This document shows, piece by piece, positions 1-9,800 of a DNA stretch of 64,000 nucleotides (position 1 is the first letter of the stretch; every line of letters begins with the position of its first letter). The notes beneath the pieces are model-generated. The model was not told the DNA's origin. It worked only from the letters and a program-made list of their open reading frames with translations, and did no database searches. The stretch spans positions 24,829,369-24,893,368 of the forward strand of contig CM054114.1 in NCBI GenBank assembly GCA_028673005.1, in the 5' to 3' direction. The DNA is from Tanypteryx hageni. Its lineage: Eukaryota; Arthropoda; Insecta; Odonata; Petaluridae. The position numbers were made by a program, and so were the translations under genes.

Positions 1-3000
1 CTGCAGCCCCTTAAGAGAATCCCATTTACTGCAGCCCCTTAAGAGAATCCCATTTACTGCCGCCCCTTAAGAGAATCCTAGGTACTTCCGCCCCTTAAGA
101 GAATCCTAGGTACTGCCGCCCCTTAAGAGAATCCTAGGTACTGCCACCCCTTAAGAGAATCCTAGGTACTGCCGCCCCTTAAGAGAATCCTAGGTACTGC
201 CGCCCCTTAAGAGAATCCTAGGTACTGCCGCCCCTTAAGAGAATCCTAGTTACTGCCGCCCCTTAAGAGAATCCTAGGTACTGTCGCCCCTTAAGAGAAT
301 CCTAGGTACTGCCGCCCCTTAAGAGAATCCTAGGTACTGCCGCCCCTTAAGAGAATCCTAGGTACTGCCGCCCCTTAAGAGAATCCTAGGTACTGCCGCC
401 CCTTAAGAGAATCCTAGGTTCTGCCGCCCCTTAAGAGAATCCTAGTTACTGCCGCCCCTTAAGAGAATCCTAGGTACTGCCGCCCCTTAAGAGAATCCTA
501 GGTATTGCCGCCCCTTAAGAGAATCCTAGGTACTGCCGCCCCTTAAGAGAATCCTAGGTACTGCAGCCCCTTAAGAGAATCCCATTTACTGCCGCCCCTT
601 AAGAGAATCCTAGGTACTGCCGCCCCTTAAGAGAATCCTAGGTACTGCCGCCCCTTAAGAGAATCCTAGGTACTGCCGCCCCTTAAGAGAATCCTAGGTA
701 CTGCCGCCCCTTAAGAGAATCCTAGGTACTGCCGCCCCTTAAGAGAATCCTAGGTACTGCAGCCCCTTAAGAGAATCCCATTTACTGCCGCCCCTTAAGA
801 GTATCCTAGGTACTGCCGCCCCTTAAGAGAATCCTAGGTACTGCCGCCCCTTAAGAGAATCCTAGGTACTGCCGCCCCTTAAGAGAATCCTAGTAACTGA
901 CGCCCCTTAAGAGAATCCTGGGTACTGCCGCCCCTTAAGAGAATCCTATGTACTGCAGCCCCTTAATAGAATCCTATTTACTGCCGCCCCTTAAGAGAAT
1001 CCTAGGTACTGCCGCCCCTTAAGAGAATCCTAGGTTCTGCCGCCCCTTAAAAGAATCCTAGTTACTGCCGCCCCTTAAGAGAATCCTAGGTACTGCCGCC
1101 CCTTAAGAGAATCCTAGGTACTGACACCCTTAAGAGAATCCTAGGTACTGCCGCCTCTTAAGAGAATCCTAGGTACTGCAGCCCCTTAAGAGAATCCAAT
1201 TTACTGCCGCCCCTTAAGAGAATCCTAGGTACTGCCGCCCCTTAAGAGAATCCTAGGTACTGCCGCCCCTTAAGAGAATCCTAGGTACTGCCGCCCCTTA
1301 AGAGAATCCTAGTTACTGCCGCCCCTTAAGAGAATCCTAGGTACTGCCGCCCCTTAAGAGAATCCTAGGTGTTGCCGCCCCTTAAGAGGACCCTATTTAC
1401 TGCCGCCCCTTAAGAGAATCCTAGGTACTACCGCCCCTTAAGAGTATCCTAGGTACTGCCGCCCCTTATGAGAATCCTAGGAACTGCCGCCCCTTAAGAG
1501 AATCCTAGGTACTGCGGCCCCTTAAGAGAATCCCATTTACTGAGGCCCCTTAAGAGAATCCTAGGTACTGCCGCCCCTTAAGAGAATCCTAGGTACTGCA
1601 GCCCCTTAAGAGAATCCCATTTACTGCCGCCCCTTTAAGTGAATCCTAGGTACTGTCGCCCCTTAAGAGAATCCTAGGTACTGCCGCCCCTTAAGAGAAT
1701 CCTAGGTACTGCCGCCCCTTAATAGAATCCTAGGTACTGCCGCCCCTTAAGAGAATCCTAGGTACTGCCGCCCTTTAAGAGAATCCTAGGTACTGCCGCC
1801 CCTTAAGAGAATCCTAGGTACTACCGCCCCTTAAGAGAATCCTAGGTACTGACGCCCCTTATGAGAATCCTAGGTACTGCAGCCCCTTAAGAGAATGCTA
1901 GGTACTGCCGCCCCTTAAGAGAATCCTATTTACTGCCGCCCCTTAAGAGAATCCTAGGTACTGCCGCCCCTTAAGAGAATCCTAGGTACTGCCGCCCCTT
2001 AAGAGAATCCTAGGTACTGCCGCCCCTTAAGAGAATCCTAGTAACTGCCGCCCCTTAAGAGAATCCTAGTTACTGCCGCTCCTTAAGAGAATCCTAGGTG
2101 TTGCCGCCCCTTAAGAGGACCCTAGGTACTGCCGCCCCTTAAGAGAATCCTAGGTACTACCGCCCCTTAAGAGTATCCTAGGTACTGCCGCCCCTTAAGA
2201 GAATCCTAGGTACTGCCGCCCCTTAAGAGAATCCTAGTAACTGCCGCCCCTTAAGAGAATCCTGGGTACTGCCGCCCCTTAAGAGAATCCTATGTACTGC
2301 AGCCCCTTAATAGAATCCTATTTACTGCCGCCCCTTAAGAGAATTCTAGGTACTGCCGCCCCTTAAGAGAATCCTAGGTTCTGCCGCCCCTTAAAAGAAT
2401 CCTAGTTACTGCCGCCCCTTAAGAGAATCCTAGGTACTGCCGCCCCTTAAGAGAATCCTAGTTACTGCCGCCCCTTAAGATAATCCTAGGTACTGCCGCC
2501 CCTTAAGAGAATCCTAGGTACTGCCGCCCCTTAAGAGAATCCTAGGTACTGCCGCCCCTTAAGAGAATCCTAGGTACTGCCGCCCCTTATGAGAATCCTA
2601 GGTACTGCCGCCCCTTAAGAGAATCCTAGGTACTGCCGCCCCTTAAGAGAATCCTAGGTTCTGCCGCCCCTTAAGAGAATCCTAGTTACTGCCGCCCCTT
2701 AAGAGAATCCTAGGTACTGCCGCCCCTTAAGAGAATCCTAGGTACTGCCGCCCCTTAAGAGAATCCTAGGTTCTGCCGCCCCTTAAGAGAATCCTAGTTA
2801 CTGCCGCCCCTTAAGAGAATCCTAGGTACTGCCGCCCCTTAAGAGAATCCCATTTACTGCCGCCACTTAAGAGAATCCTAGGTACTGCCGCCAATTAAGA
2901 GAATCCTAGGTACTGCCGCCCCTTAAGAGAATCCTAGGTACTGCCGCCCCTTAAGAGAATCCTAGGTACTGCCGCCCCTTAAGAGAATCCTAGGTACTGC

Positions 3001-3666
3001 CGCCCCTTAAGAGAATCCTAGGTACTGCCGCCCCTTAAGAGAATCCTAGGTACTGCAGCCCCTTAAGAGAATCCTAGGTACTGCCGCCACTTAAGAGAAT
3101 CCTAGGTACTGCCGCCCCTTAAGAGAATCCTAGGTACTGCCGCCCCTTAAGAGAATCCTAGGTACTGCCGCCCCTTAAGAGAATCCTAGGTACTGCCGCC
3201 CCTTAAGAAAATCCTAGGTACTGCCGCCCCTTAAGAGAATCCTAGTAACTGCCGCCCCTTAAGAGAATCCTGGGTACTGCCGCCCCTTAAGAGAATCCTA
3301 TGTACTGCAGCCCCTTAATAGAATCCTATTTACTGCCGCCCCTTAAGAGAATTCTAGGTACTGCCGCCCCTTAAGAGAATCCTAGGTTCTGCCGCCCCTT
3401 AAAAGAATCCTAGTTACTGCCGCCCCTTAAGAGAATCCTAGGTACTGCCGTGCCTTAAGAGAATCCTAGGTACTGCCACCCTTAAGAGAATCCTAGGTAC
3501 TGCCGCCCCTTAAGAGAATCCTAGGTACTGCAGCCCCTTAAGAGAATCCCATTTACTGCCGCCCCTTAAGAGAATCCTAGGTACTGCCGCCCCTTAAGAG
3601 AATCCTAGGTACTGCCGCCCCTTAAGAGAATCCTAGATACTGCCGCCCCTTAAGAGAATCCTAGGT
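1..3666. repeat. 28-bp satellite array S0 (left end outside window)
   Basis: Tandem array of a 28-bp monomer; bases 589-616 are a canonical copy. The monomer holds the 16-nt core CCCCTTAAGAGAATCC and overlapping palindromes CTTAAG, CCTAGG and GTAC. Because 28 is not a multiple of 3, stops (TAA in TTAAG, TAG in CCTAG) fall in every frame on both strands, so the array cannot encode a protein. Bases 1 to about 2060 are collinear with 8112 to about 10170 in S1 (offset 8111): shared markers include GCCACC at 146, TGTCGC at 284, GTATTG at 505 and TGACACCC at 1124. A CCTGGG / CCTATG / AATAG marker trio recurs near 919, 2263 and 3271, spaced 48 and 36 monomers. The last roughly 700 bp match the end of S5 (offset 55614). 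Confidence 0.97.
589..616 (+). repeat. Canonical 28-bp satellite monomer (reference copy)
   Basis: Reference monomer for the window, starting at CTGCCG and ending at CCTAGGTA; 15 of 28 bases are G or C. Monomer positions 10-15 are CTTAAG, 21-26 are CCTAGG, and 26-28 plus the next base are GTAC. By eye, substitutions concentrate at positions 4-6 (CCG to CAG, CAC, TCG or ACG) and 23-28 (TAGGTA to TAGTTA, TAGTAA, CATTTA, CAGTTA or TAGATA), while positions 7-22 are the most stable. Length variants are rare: 27 bp (TGACACCC, TGCCACCCTT), 29 bp (CCCCTTTAA) and one 20-bp form. Confidence 0.95.
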
Positions 3667-3905
3667 GTCCTTTGTGTTCATTGTGAAGCCTTAAAAATTT
3701 CTCGCAGTTCCTAAAAAAATTCCCCCGTAATGACGTTTGGCGCACGTTCTGCCTGCTAACATTCTTGCAGCTTCTCAGAGCGATATAACATTAGCAAAGA
3801 ATTGAAAACATGTCTAGAAAATCAAAATGTATTCTTTACCTTTTTGCGAAAAAATCTTTTAAAATGAAATGAAAAGCGGTCGATTGGTGCAAAAGTTCAT
3901 AGATT

Positions 3906-3990
3906 GGCGTTCGAGAGACGGTCCGGCGTCGGCGGCCGAGGAAGGAGAGACAAGGATGAAGAAGACCTTTCGTTGGAGCGGGCGGGCGGT
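3906..3990. other. CpG-rich pocket inside island I1
   Basis: An 85-bp stretch with 12 CpG dinucleotides stands out in the otherwise AT-rich island. It lies inside two overlapping opposite-strand ORFs (78 codons from 3869 on +, 72 codons ending at 3836 on -). Neither has a recognisable domain, and overlap on both strands is expected where GC content removes stop codons. It may be a remnant of an exon, a promoter CpG cluster or another repeat; I cannot decide. Equivalent positions in other islands follow by the island offsets. Confidence 0.5.
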
Positions 3991-4270
3991 TGGTGTGAGA
4001 TTGATTGATTGCAAATTTTTTATTGTTTGTGGTAATTCGTTCCATAGTCTGCAAGCGGTAACAATGAAGGACCGTTGTAAATTACTGTTCTGTGATGAGG
4101 AATAAGGTTTTTATGCCTCTCTCTGGTATTACGGTTATGTACAGTGTCTATACTCCTGAATTCCGTGGAAAGATAATGTGGGTTGTTAGAAGTAAGTAAT
4201 TGGTATAGTAAGGAAAGCAAGTGGAGCCGTCTTCGGGACTTCAAATGCAACCAGTTTAGCTTCTCGAGTG

Positions 4271-4291
4271 AATCAGAAATGTGGTCTGATT
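4271..4291. other. Perfect 7-bp inverted repeat (hairpin potential) in I1
   Basis: AATCAGA, a 7-nt loop AATGTGG, then TCTGATT, which is the exact reverse complement of the first arm. No T-run or other terminator context follows. Hairpins of this size occur by chance in several kilobases, so function is not implied. Confidence 0.4.
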
Positions 4292-4507
4292 TCTTCAGAT
4301 TAAAAATATATCTAATACACGCATTATTTGTTCTCTGAATCTTTAATGAACACTCCTGTGATAAATCTTGATGCGCTATATCAACATAGTCAAAATCCAG
4401 AATAATGAGTGAAGTTACCAGATGCTATTTGAGAGAAGCAGGAGTACTGCTACTTAAATTACTATGCGAGTGAAGGGATTACGTATAGTTGAATTTGCTA
4501 TGTAGGC

Positions 4508-4572
4508 CAGGGGTCGGCAAGCTTCTGAGCCACATGCGTCTTTTTCATGACTTTCGTCCAGCTCCCTACTTC
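4508..4572 (+). mobile_element. Degenerate hAT-like transposon left end (first)
   Basis: CAGGGGTCGGCAA at 4508-4520 has the CAGGGGT-type start typical of hAT terminal inverted repeats. It is followed by GAGCCACATGCG and then CAGCTCCCT near 4559, wording often seen in hAT elements of many animals. I find no matching inverted right end in the island and no transposase ORF with recognisable motifs, so this is at most a solo end or an eroded element. The family assignment comes from remembered motif style, not from a search. Confidence 0.45.
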
Positions 4573-5171
4573 AACTCTCCCAATTAACCCTTTATTCCCC
4601 AAAACATTGTTTTGCATATAAGTAGGCATAAGTTCGGTCTGGATTATCTTGTTCTTGTTTCTCTTTCTCAATTTTAGGTAACGTAAGTTTTGGATGTGTA
4701 CATAAAATGTGGTACTGATGGCATTGTTAAAGTGCAAAAATATTTATACCACAGAGTAACTCCTTTGTCTCATTTATCAGATGTTACTCCAATGGGATAT
4801 GACAATTAATTCTGTTATTATTATTGTACGTAGATTAATGTTTCAGCATTTAAAATTTATTGGCAGAATATAATTGAAAATTTTCCTATGTATGCAGGTG
4901 TTTTGCACAGAAACGCATCCAATGTATAGCTAAACAATACACATCCCATATTTTAGCATCCAAGAAACGAAGTAGAGTTGGAAATTTGAGTATCGCCTTA
5001 TATCCATGTGATGTGTGTTCATAGATACCCATCTATAGCCGAATTTCACTCTCCTTATCTTGTTTAACAAGTAAAAACTTTCGCTTGGTGAAAGAGTTCC
5101 TTTTGGCATACAGGTGACATTTTAACGGGCAGCAGTATATAATTTTCGCCGTTGATTTGTACCTCTTAAGT

Positions 5172-5200
5172 CAGTGGTTCCCAATACCACATAAGGGTCT
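5172..5200 (+). mobile_element. hAT-like left-end motif (second)
   Basis: CAGTGGTTCCCAA at 5172-5184 resembles the CAGTGGTTCTCAA-type start of SPIN/Charlie-like hAT elements. Only the first 13 bases are a convincing match, and I found no inverted partner downstream. It may be a remnant or a chance match; the presence of two other hAT-like starts within about 1 kb makes a remnant somewhat more likely. Confidence 0.3.
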
Positions 5201-5564
5201 TGAAGAGTCAGCAGAGGAAAGTAAAAATATTTTGGAGAATGCATCATATTTAATAATGACGAAGGTACCTTATGCTTTGGTGATTTAAGCGTTTTATGCA
5301 ATTTAACGATTAAAGTGTGATCGGGCGGGACAGGCCTGTTTTTCTTTGGTTTGAACCTCCCTCCCTTCCGTATACCCTTTTTCGCCATGCAGATGTTTTT
5401 TTTTGTGGTTTGTGCGTATGGAAAAAGAGGGCGTTCAAATCGGCAAATGGTAAGCTCTTCCGGCCCTTCCTTCTTCCTTCAATTTTTCCCTTTTTAATTT
5501 TGTTGTGTTTCTCCTATTAATCCTCGAATCATTCCCTTTATAATTTCCGTACGTCCAAGTAAGG

Positions 5565-5858
5565 CGGGGGTGGGCAAAACTTTTTACGTGGCGGGCCGCA
5601 TTAACAGTTGCAGCTTCTTAGGCGGGCCGCATAAACAGATGAAAATGCTTCGGCGGGCCACGTTAGGGCTCACATCGTAAGTAATGTGAGGTAATGCGAG
5701 GGATCCTGTTACTGAAAATCAATAATACATAATATGTTATCCTCATAACATCACTGGAAAAGGTTTTCCGGCATTAAACTACAAATATGAAATTATATCT
5801 ATTTTATATTACGGTTCGCTTTCATAATGGCATCGTGGGCCACATAAAATGCCCTCCC
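5565..5858 (+). mobile_element. Degenerate hAT-like non-autonomous element (third)
   Basis: CGGGGGTGGGCAAA at 5565-5578 differs by one base from the common hAT-type start CAGGGGTGGGCAAA. GGCGGGCC follows at 5590, 5621 and 5652, exactly 31 bp apart, like subterminal repeats. A related GTGGGCCAC lies at 5835-5843, before GCCCTCCCG, which may mark the far side. No clean inverted right end is visible, so the right boundary is approximate. The only base I saw differing among the six islands (5579: A in I1 and I4, C in the others) falls in this motif. Confidence 0.45.
5590..5660 (+). repeat. Three GGCGGGCC units at 31-bp spacing
   Basis: The units start at 5590 (GGCGGGCCGCATTAACAG), 5621 (GGCGGGCCGCATAAACAG) and 5652 (GGCGGGCCACGTTA). 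The first two share 17 of 18 bases. Spacing is exactly 31 bp both times. Short direct subterminal repeats of this kind can bind transposase in hAT elements; here that role is only inferred from position next to the hAT-like start. Confidence 0.7.
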
Positions 5859-6842
5859 GTTTTAATACAATAATCATAGCCATTCTAAATTGCAAACAGA
5901 TGAAATGGACTTAAATGAAAGAATATCGTACAAAGTCATTATCAAATTACATAACATTGAGGTATTTGTACATAAATATTATACAATCAAGATATAAAAA
6001 TGAATTATTGTAACAGAATTTTATAAAGTTAAAAGCTTTTATGCATGAAACGTATTTAAAGGAAATTCACGTGGACGACGAAAAACGTCAAACCTTCACG
6101 TCAAGAATGAATTTGTGGATCAAGCAAAAATCTATTTGTCAAGTGATTTCTTCGGCACTGGATCAAACTCTCTTTCTGTTGCAACTGTAAAAAGAACGAA
6201 AATGAGTTTCTAAGAATGTCAATCATTAACCCTGCTAAACCTAATGAATTTGATGCAGGAGGCAATGGGTATGCTTCAAATGTTGCAATAAATGTAAAAT
6301 AAGGCAAATGCGATTACGGCCCATAAACAATGTTTCTAAGAAGATCACATTACCATTTTTAAAATTAAACACATCACATTGCACTAGATAATGTCCACTT
6401 TATCTATAATTTATTCTAAGCACAGTTGTATTTGCTGACGTTTACGTGTTCACAGCAGGTACAGTTAGCCCATTTAAGATCTATATGTATTCATCATATA
6501 ACAAGGAAAACTTTAGATATAGAAATTTCAATTTCTCGATCGAAAAATATATACATATTTCTAAATGTTCTGAAACAAAGAAGAATTAGGATTATAAACA
6601 AATGCATAATGAGAAATAAGAAATAATCAAGTTAAAAATTTCTGTAAATTCAAAATATTTCAAATTAAAACAATGAGACATCGATATGGGACATTTATTC
6701 TTTTACAAGCACAATTGTATCCTCTGGCGTCTGTGTTGCAGTATCACTTCCAAACTCACTCTAATCTACTGATAACGGCAAAAAGTTATAAACAGAAATT
6801 TCAGTTACTCAATCTAAAATTACGGCTTATTTTGTGAACTGA

Positions 6843-9800
6843 CCTAAGTACTGCCACCCCTCAAGAGAATCCTATTTACTGCCGCCCCTTAAGAGAATCC
6901 TAGTTACTGCCGCCCCTTAAGAGAATCCTAGGTACTGCCGCCCCTTAAGAGAATCCTAGGTACTGCCGCCCCTTAAGAGAATCCTAGTAACTGCCGCCCC
7001 TTAAGAGAATCCTAGTTACTGCCGCCCCTTAAGAGAATCTTAGGTACTGCCGCCCCTTAAGAGAATCCTAGGTACTGCCGCCCCTTAAGTGAATCCTAGG
7101 TACTGCCGCCCCTTAAGAGAATCCTAGGTACTGCAGCCCCTTAAGAGAATCCCAGTTACTTCCGCCCCTTAAGAGAATCCTAGGTACTGCCGCCCCTTAA
7201 GTGAATCCTAGGTACTGCCGCCCCTTAAGAGAATCCTAGGTACTGCAGCCCCTTAAGAGAATCCCAGTTACTTCCGCCCCTTAAGAGAATCCTAGATACT
7301 GCCGCCCCTTAAGAGAATCCTAGGTACTGCCGCCCCTTAAGAGAATCCTAGGTACTGCCGCCCCTTAAGAGAATCCTAGGTACTGCCGCCCCTTAAGAGA
7401 ATCCTAGGTACTGCAGCCCCTTAAGAGAATCCCATTTACTGCCGCCCCTTTAAAAGAATCCTAGGTACTGTCGCCCCTTAAGAGAAACCTAGGTACTGCC
7501 GCCCCTTAAGAGAATCCTAGGTACTGCCGCCCCTTAAGAGAATTCCTGTTACTGCCGCCCCTTAAGAGAATCATGGTTACTGCCGCCCCTTAAGAGAATC
7601 CCAGTTACTGCCGCCCCTTAAGAGAATCCCAGTTACTGCCGCCCCTTAAGAGAATCCCGGGTACTGACGCCCCTTAAGAGAATCCTAGGTACTGCCGCCC
7701 CTTAAGAGAATCCCAGGTACTGTCGCCCCTTAAGAGAATCCTAGGTACTGCCGCCCCTTAAGAGAATCCTAGGTACTGCAGCCCCCTAATAGAATCCTAT
7801 TTACTGCCGCCCCTTAAGAGAATCCTATGTACTGCCGCCTCTTAAGAGAATCCTATGTACTGCCGCCCCTTAAGAGAATCCTAGTTACTGCCGCCCCTTA
7901 AAAGAATCCTAGTTACTGCCGCCCCTTAAGAGAATCCTAGGTACTGCCGCCCCTTAAGAGAATCCTAGGTACTGCCGCCCCTTAAGAGAATCCCAGTTAC
8001 TTCCGCCCCTTAAGAGAATCCTAGATACTGCCGCCCCTTAAGAGAATCCTAGGTACTGCCGCCCCTTAAGAGAATCCTAGGTACTGCCGCCCCTTAAGAG
8101 AATCCTAGGTACTGCCGCCCCTTAAGAGAATCCTAGGTACTGCCGCCCCTTAAGAGAATCCTAGGTACTGCAGCCCCTTAAGAGAATCCCATTTACTGCC
8201 GCCCCTTAAGAGAATCCTAGGTACTGCCGCCCCTTAAGAGAATCCTAGGTACTGCCACCCCTTAAGAGAATCCTAGGTACTGCCGCCCCTTAAGAGAATC
8301 CTAGGTACTGCCGCCCCTTAAGAGAATCCTAGGTACTGCCGCCCCTTAAGAGAATCCTAGTTACTGCCGCCCCTTAAGAGAATCCTAGGTACTGTCGCCC
8401 CTTAAGAGAATCCTAGGTACTGCCGCCCCTTAAGAGAATCCTAGGTACTGCCGCCCCTTAAGAGAATCCTAGGTACTGCCGCCCCTTAAGAGAATCCTAG
8501 GTACTGCCGCCCCTTAAGAGAATCCTAGGTTCTGCCGCCCCTTAAGAGAATCCTAGTTACTGCCGCCCCTTAAGAGAATCCTAGGTACTGCCGCCCCTTA
8601 AGAGAATCCTAGGTATTGCCGCCCCTTAAGAGAATCCTAGGTACTGCCGCCCCTTAAGAGAATCCTAGGTACTGCAGCCCCTTAAGAGAATCCCATTTAC
8701 TGCCGCCCCTTAAGAGAATCCTAGGTACTGCCGCCCCTTAAGAGAATCCTAGGTACTGCCGCCCCTTAAGAGAATCCTAGGTACTGCCGCCCCTTAAGAG
8801 AATCCTAGGTACTGCCGCCCCTTAAGAGAATCCTAGGTACTGCCGCCCCTTAAGAGAATCCTAGGTACTGCAGCCCCTTAAGAGAATCCCATTTACTGCC
8901 GCCCCTTAAGAGTATCCTAGGTACTGCCGCCCCTTAAGAGAATCCTAGGTACTGCCGCCCCTTAAGAGAATCCTAGGTACTGCCGCCCCTTAAGAGAATC
9001 CTAGTAACTGACGCCCCTTAAGAGAATCCTGGGTACTGCCGCCCCTTAAGAGAATCCTATGTACTGCAGCCCCTTAATAGAATCCTATTTACTGCCGCCC
9101 CTTAAGAGAATCCTAGGTACTGCCGCCCCTTAAGAGAATCCTAGGTTCTGCCGCCCCTTAAAAGAATCCTAGTTACTGCCGCCCCTTAAGAGAATCCTAG
9201 GTACTGCCGCCCCTTAAGAGAATCCTAGGTACTGACACCCTTAAGAGAATCCTAGGTACTGCCGCCTCTTAAGAGAATCCTAGGTACTGCAGCCCCTTAA
9301 GAGAATCCAATTTACTGCCGCCCCTTAAGAGAATCCTAGGTACTGCCGCCCCTTAAGAGAATCCTAGGTACTGCCGCCCCTTAAGAGAATCCTAGGTACT
9401 GCCGCCCCTTAAGAGAATCCTAGTTACTGCCGCCCATTAAGAGAATCCTAGGTACTGCCGCCCCTTAAGAGAATCCTAGGTGTTGCCGCCCCTTAAGAGG
9501 ACCCTAGTTACTGCCGCCCCTTAAGAGAATCCTAGGTACTACCGCCCCTTAAGAGTATCCTAGGTACTGCCGCCCCTTATGAGAATCCTAGGAACTGCCG
9601 CCCCTTAAGAGAATCCTAGGTACTGCAGCCCCTTAAGAGAATCCCATTTACTGCCGCCCCTTAAGAGAATCCTAGGTACTGCCGCCCCTTAAGAGAATCC
9701 TAGGTACTGCAGCCCCTTAAGAGAATCCCATTTACTGCCGCCCCTTTAAGTGAATCCTAGGTACTGTCGCCCCTTAAGAGAATCCTAGGTACTGCCGCCC

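Larger units (their letters stand above)
3667..6842 (+). repeat. Non-satellite island copy I1 (3,176 bp)
   Basis: The island starts right after satellite CCTAGGT and ends right before CCTAAGT, where the 28-bp array resumes. It is AT-rich apart from a CpG-rich pocket at 3906-3990. It carries three hAT-like left-end motifs (4508, 5172, 5565), a GGCGGGCC triplet repeat at 31-bp spacing (5590, 5621, 5652) and a perfect small inverted repeat (4271-4291). Only short ORFs are present (up to 88 codons), none with a domain I recognise. The same 3,176 bp recurs five more times at +9056, +13836, +32854, +41910 and +55614, so sub-features map by adding these offsets. This copy has A at 5579, shared only with I4. 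Function is unknown; it looks like captured intergenic or transposon-derived DNA amplified with the satellite. Confidence 0.95.

Noticed and set aside
1..3666. CRISPR array
   Set aside because: The repeat is 28 bp but has no spacers; units are directly abutting, and there are no cas genes.
1..3666. Telomeric repeat or protein-coding minisatellite
   Set aside because: The unit is far longer than telomeric motifs, and a 28-bp period with TAA and TAG in each unit puts stops in all frames on both strands.
3885..3917. tRNA-type pol III promoter (SINE): A-box match TGGTGCAAAAG at 3885-3895 and B-box-like GTTCGAGAG at 3909-3917
   Set aside because: The B box has a wrong last base and the boxes are only 13 bp apart, too close for a tRNA-type promoter; no tRNA fold or SINE tail follows.
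4443..4466. Island segment with AGTACTGCTACTTAAATTAC as a diverged satellite monomer or progenitor
   Set aside because: It shares only GTACTGC and CTTAA in the right order; the rest does not align, so chance is the simpler explanation.
5083..5099. CTTTC ... GAAAG inverted repeat as a terminator
   Set aside because: The stem is only 5 bp with no T-run and the context is eukaryotic; not meaningful.
5122..5388. The 88-codon minus-strand ORF with a basic N-terminus (MAKKGIRKGGRFKPKKNRP) as a ribosomal or nucleic-acid-binding protein
   Set aside because: The basic start comes from a low-complexity stretch; the ORF runs across the hAT-like motif at 5172 and has no family signature I recognise.
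6287..6292. AATAAA as a polyadenylation signal
   Set aside because: It lies in AT-rich DNA with no upstream gene; such hexamers are expected by chance.
3836..6626. Eight short ORFs (66-88 codons) per island, repeated in all six copies
   Set aside because: They lie on both strands, some overlapping each other in antisense; none has a recognisable domain, and their conservation follows only from the identity of the whole island. No gene call is supported.
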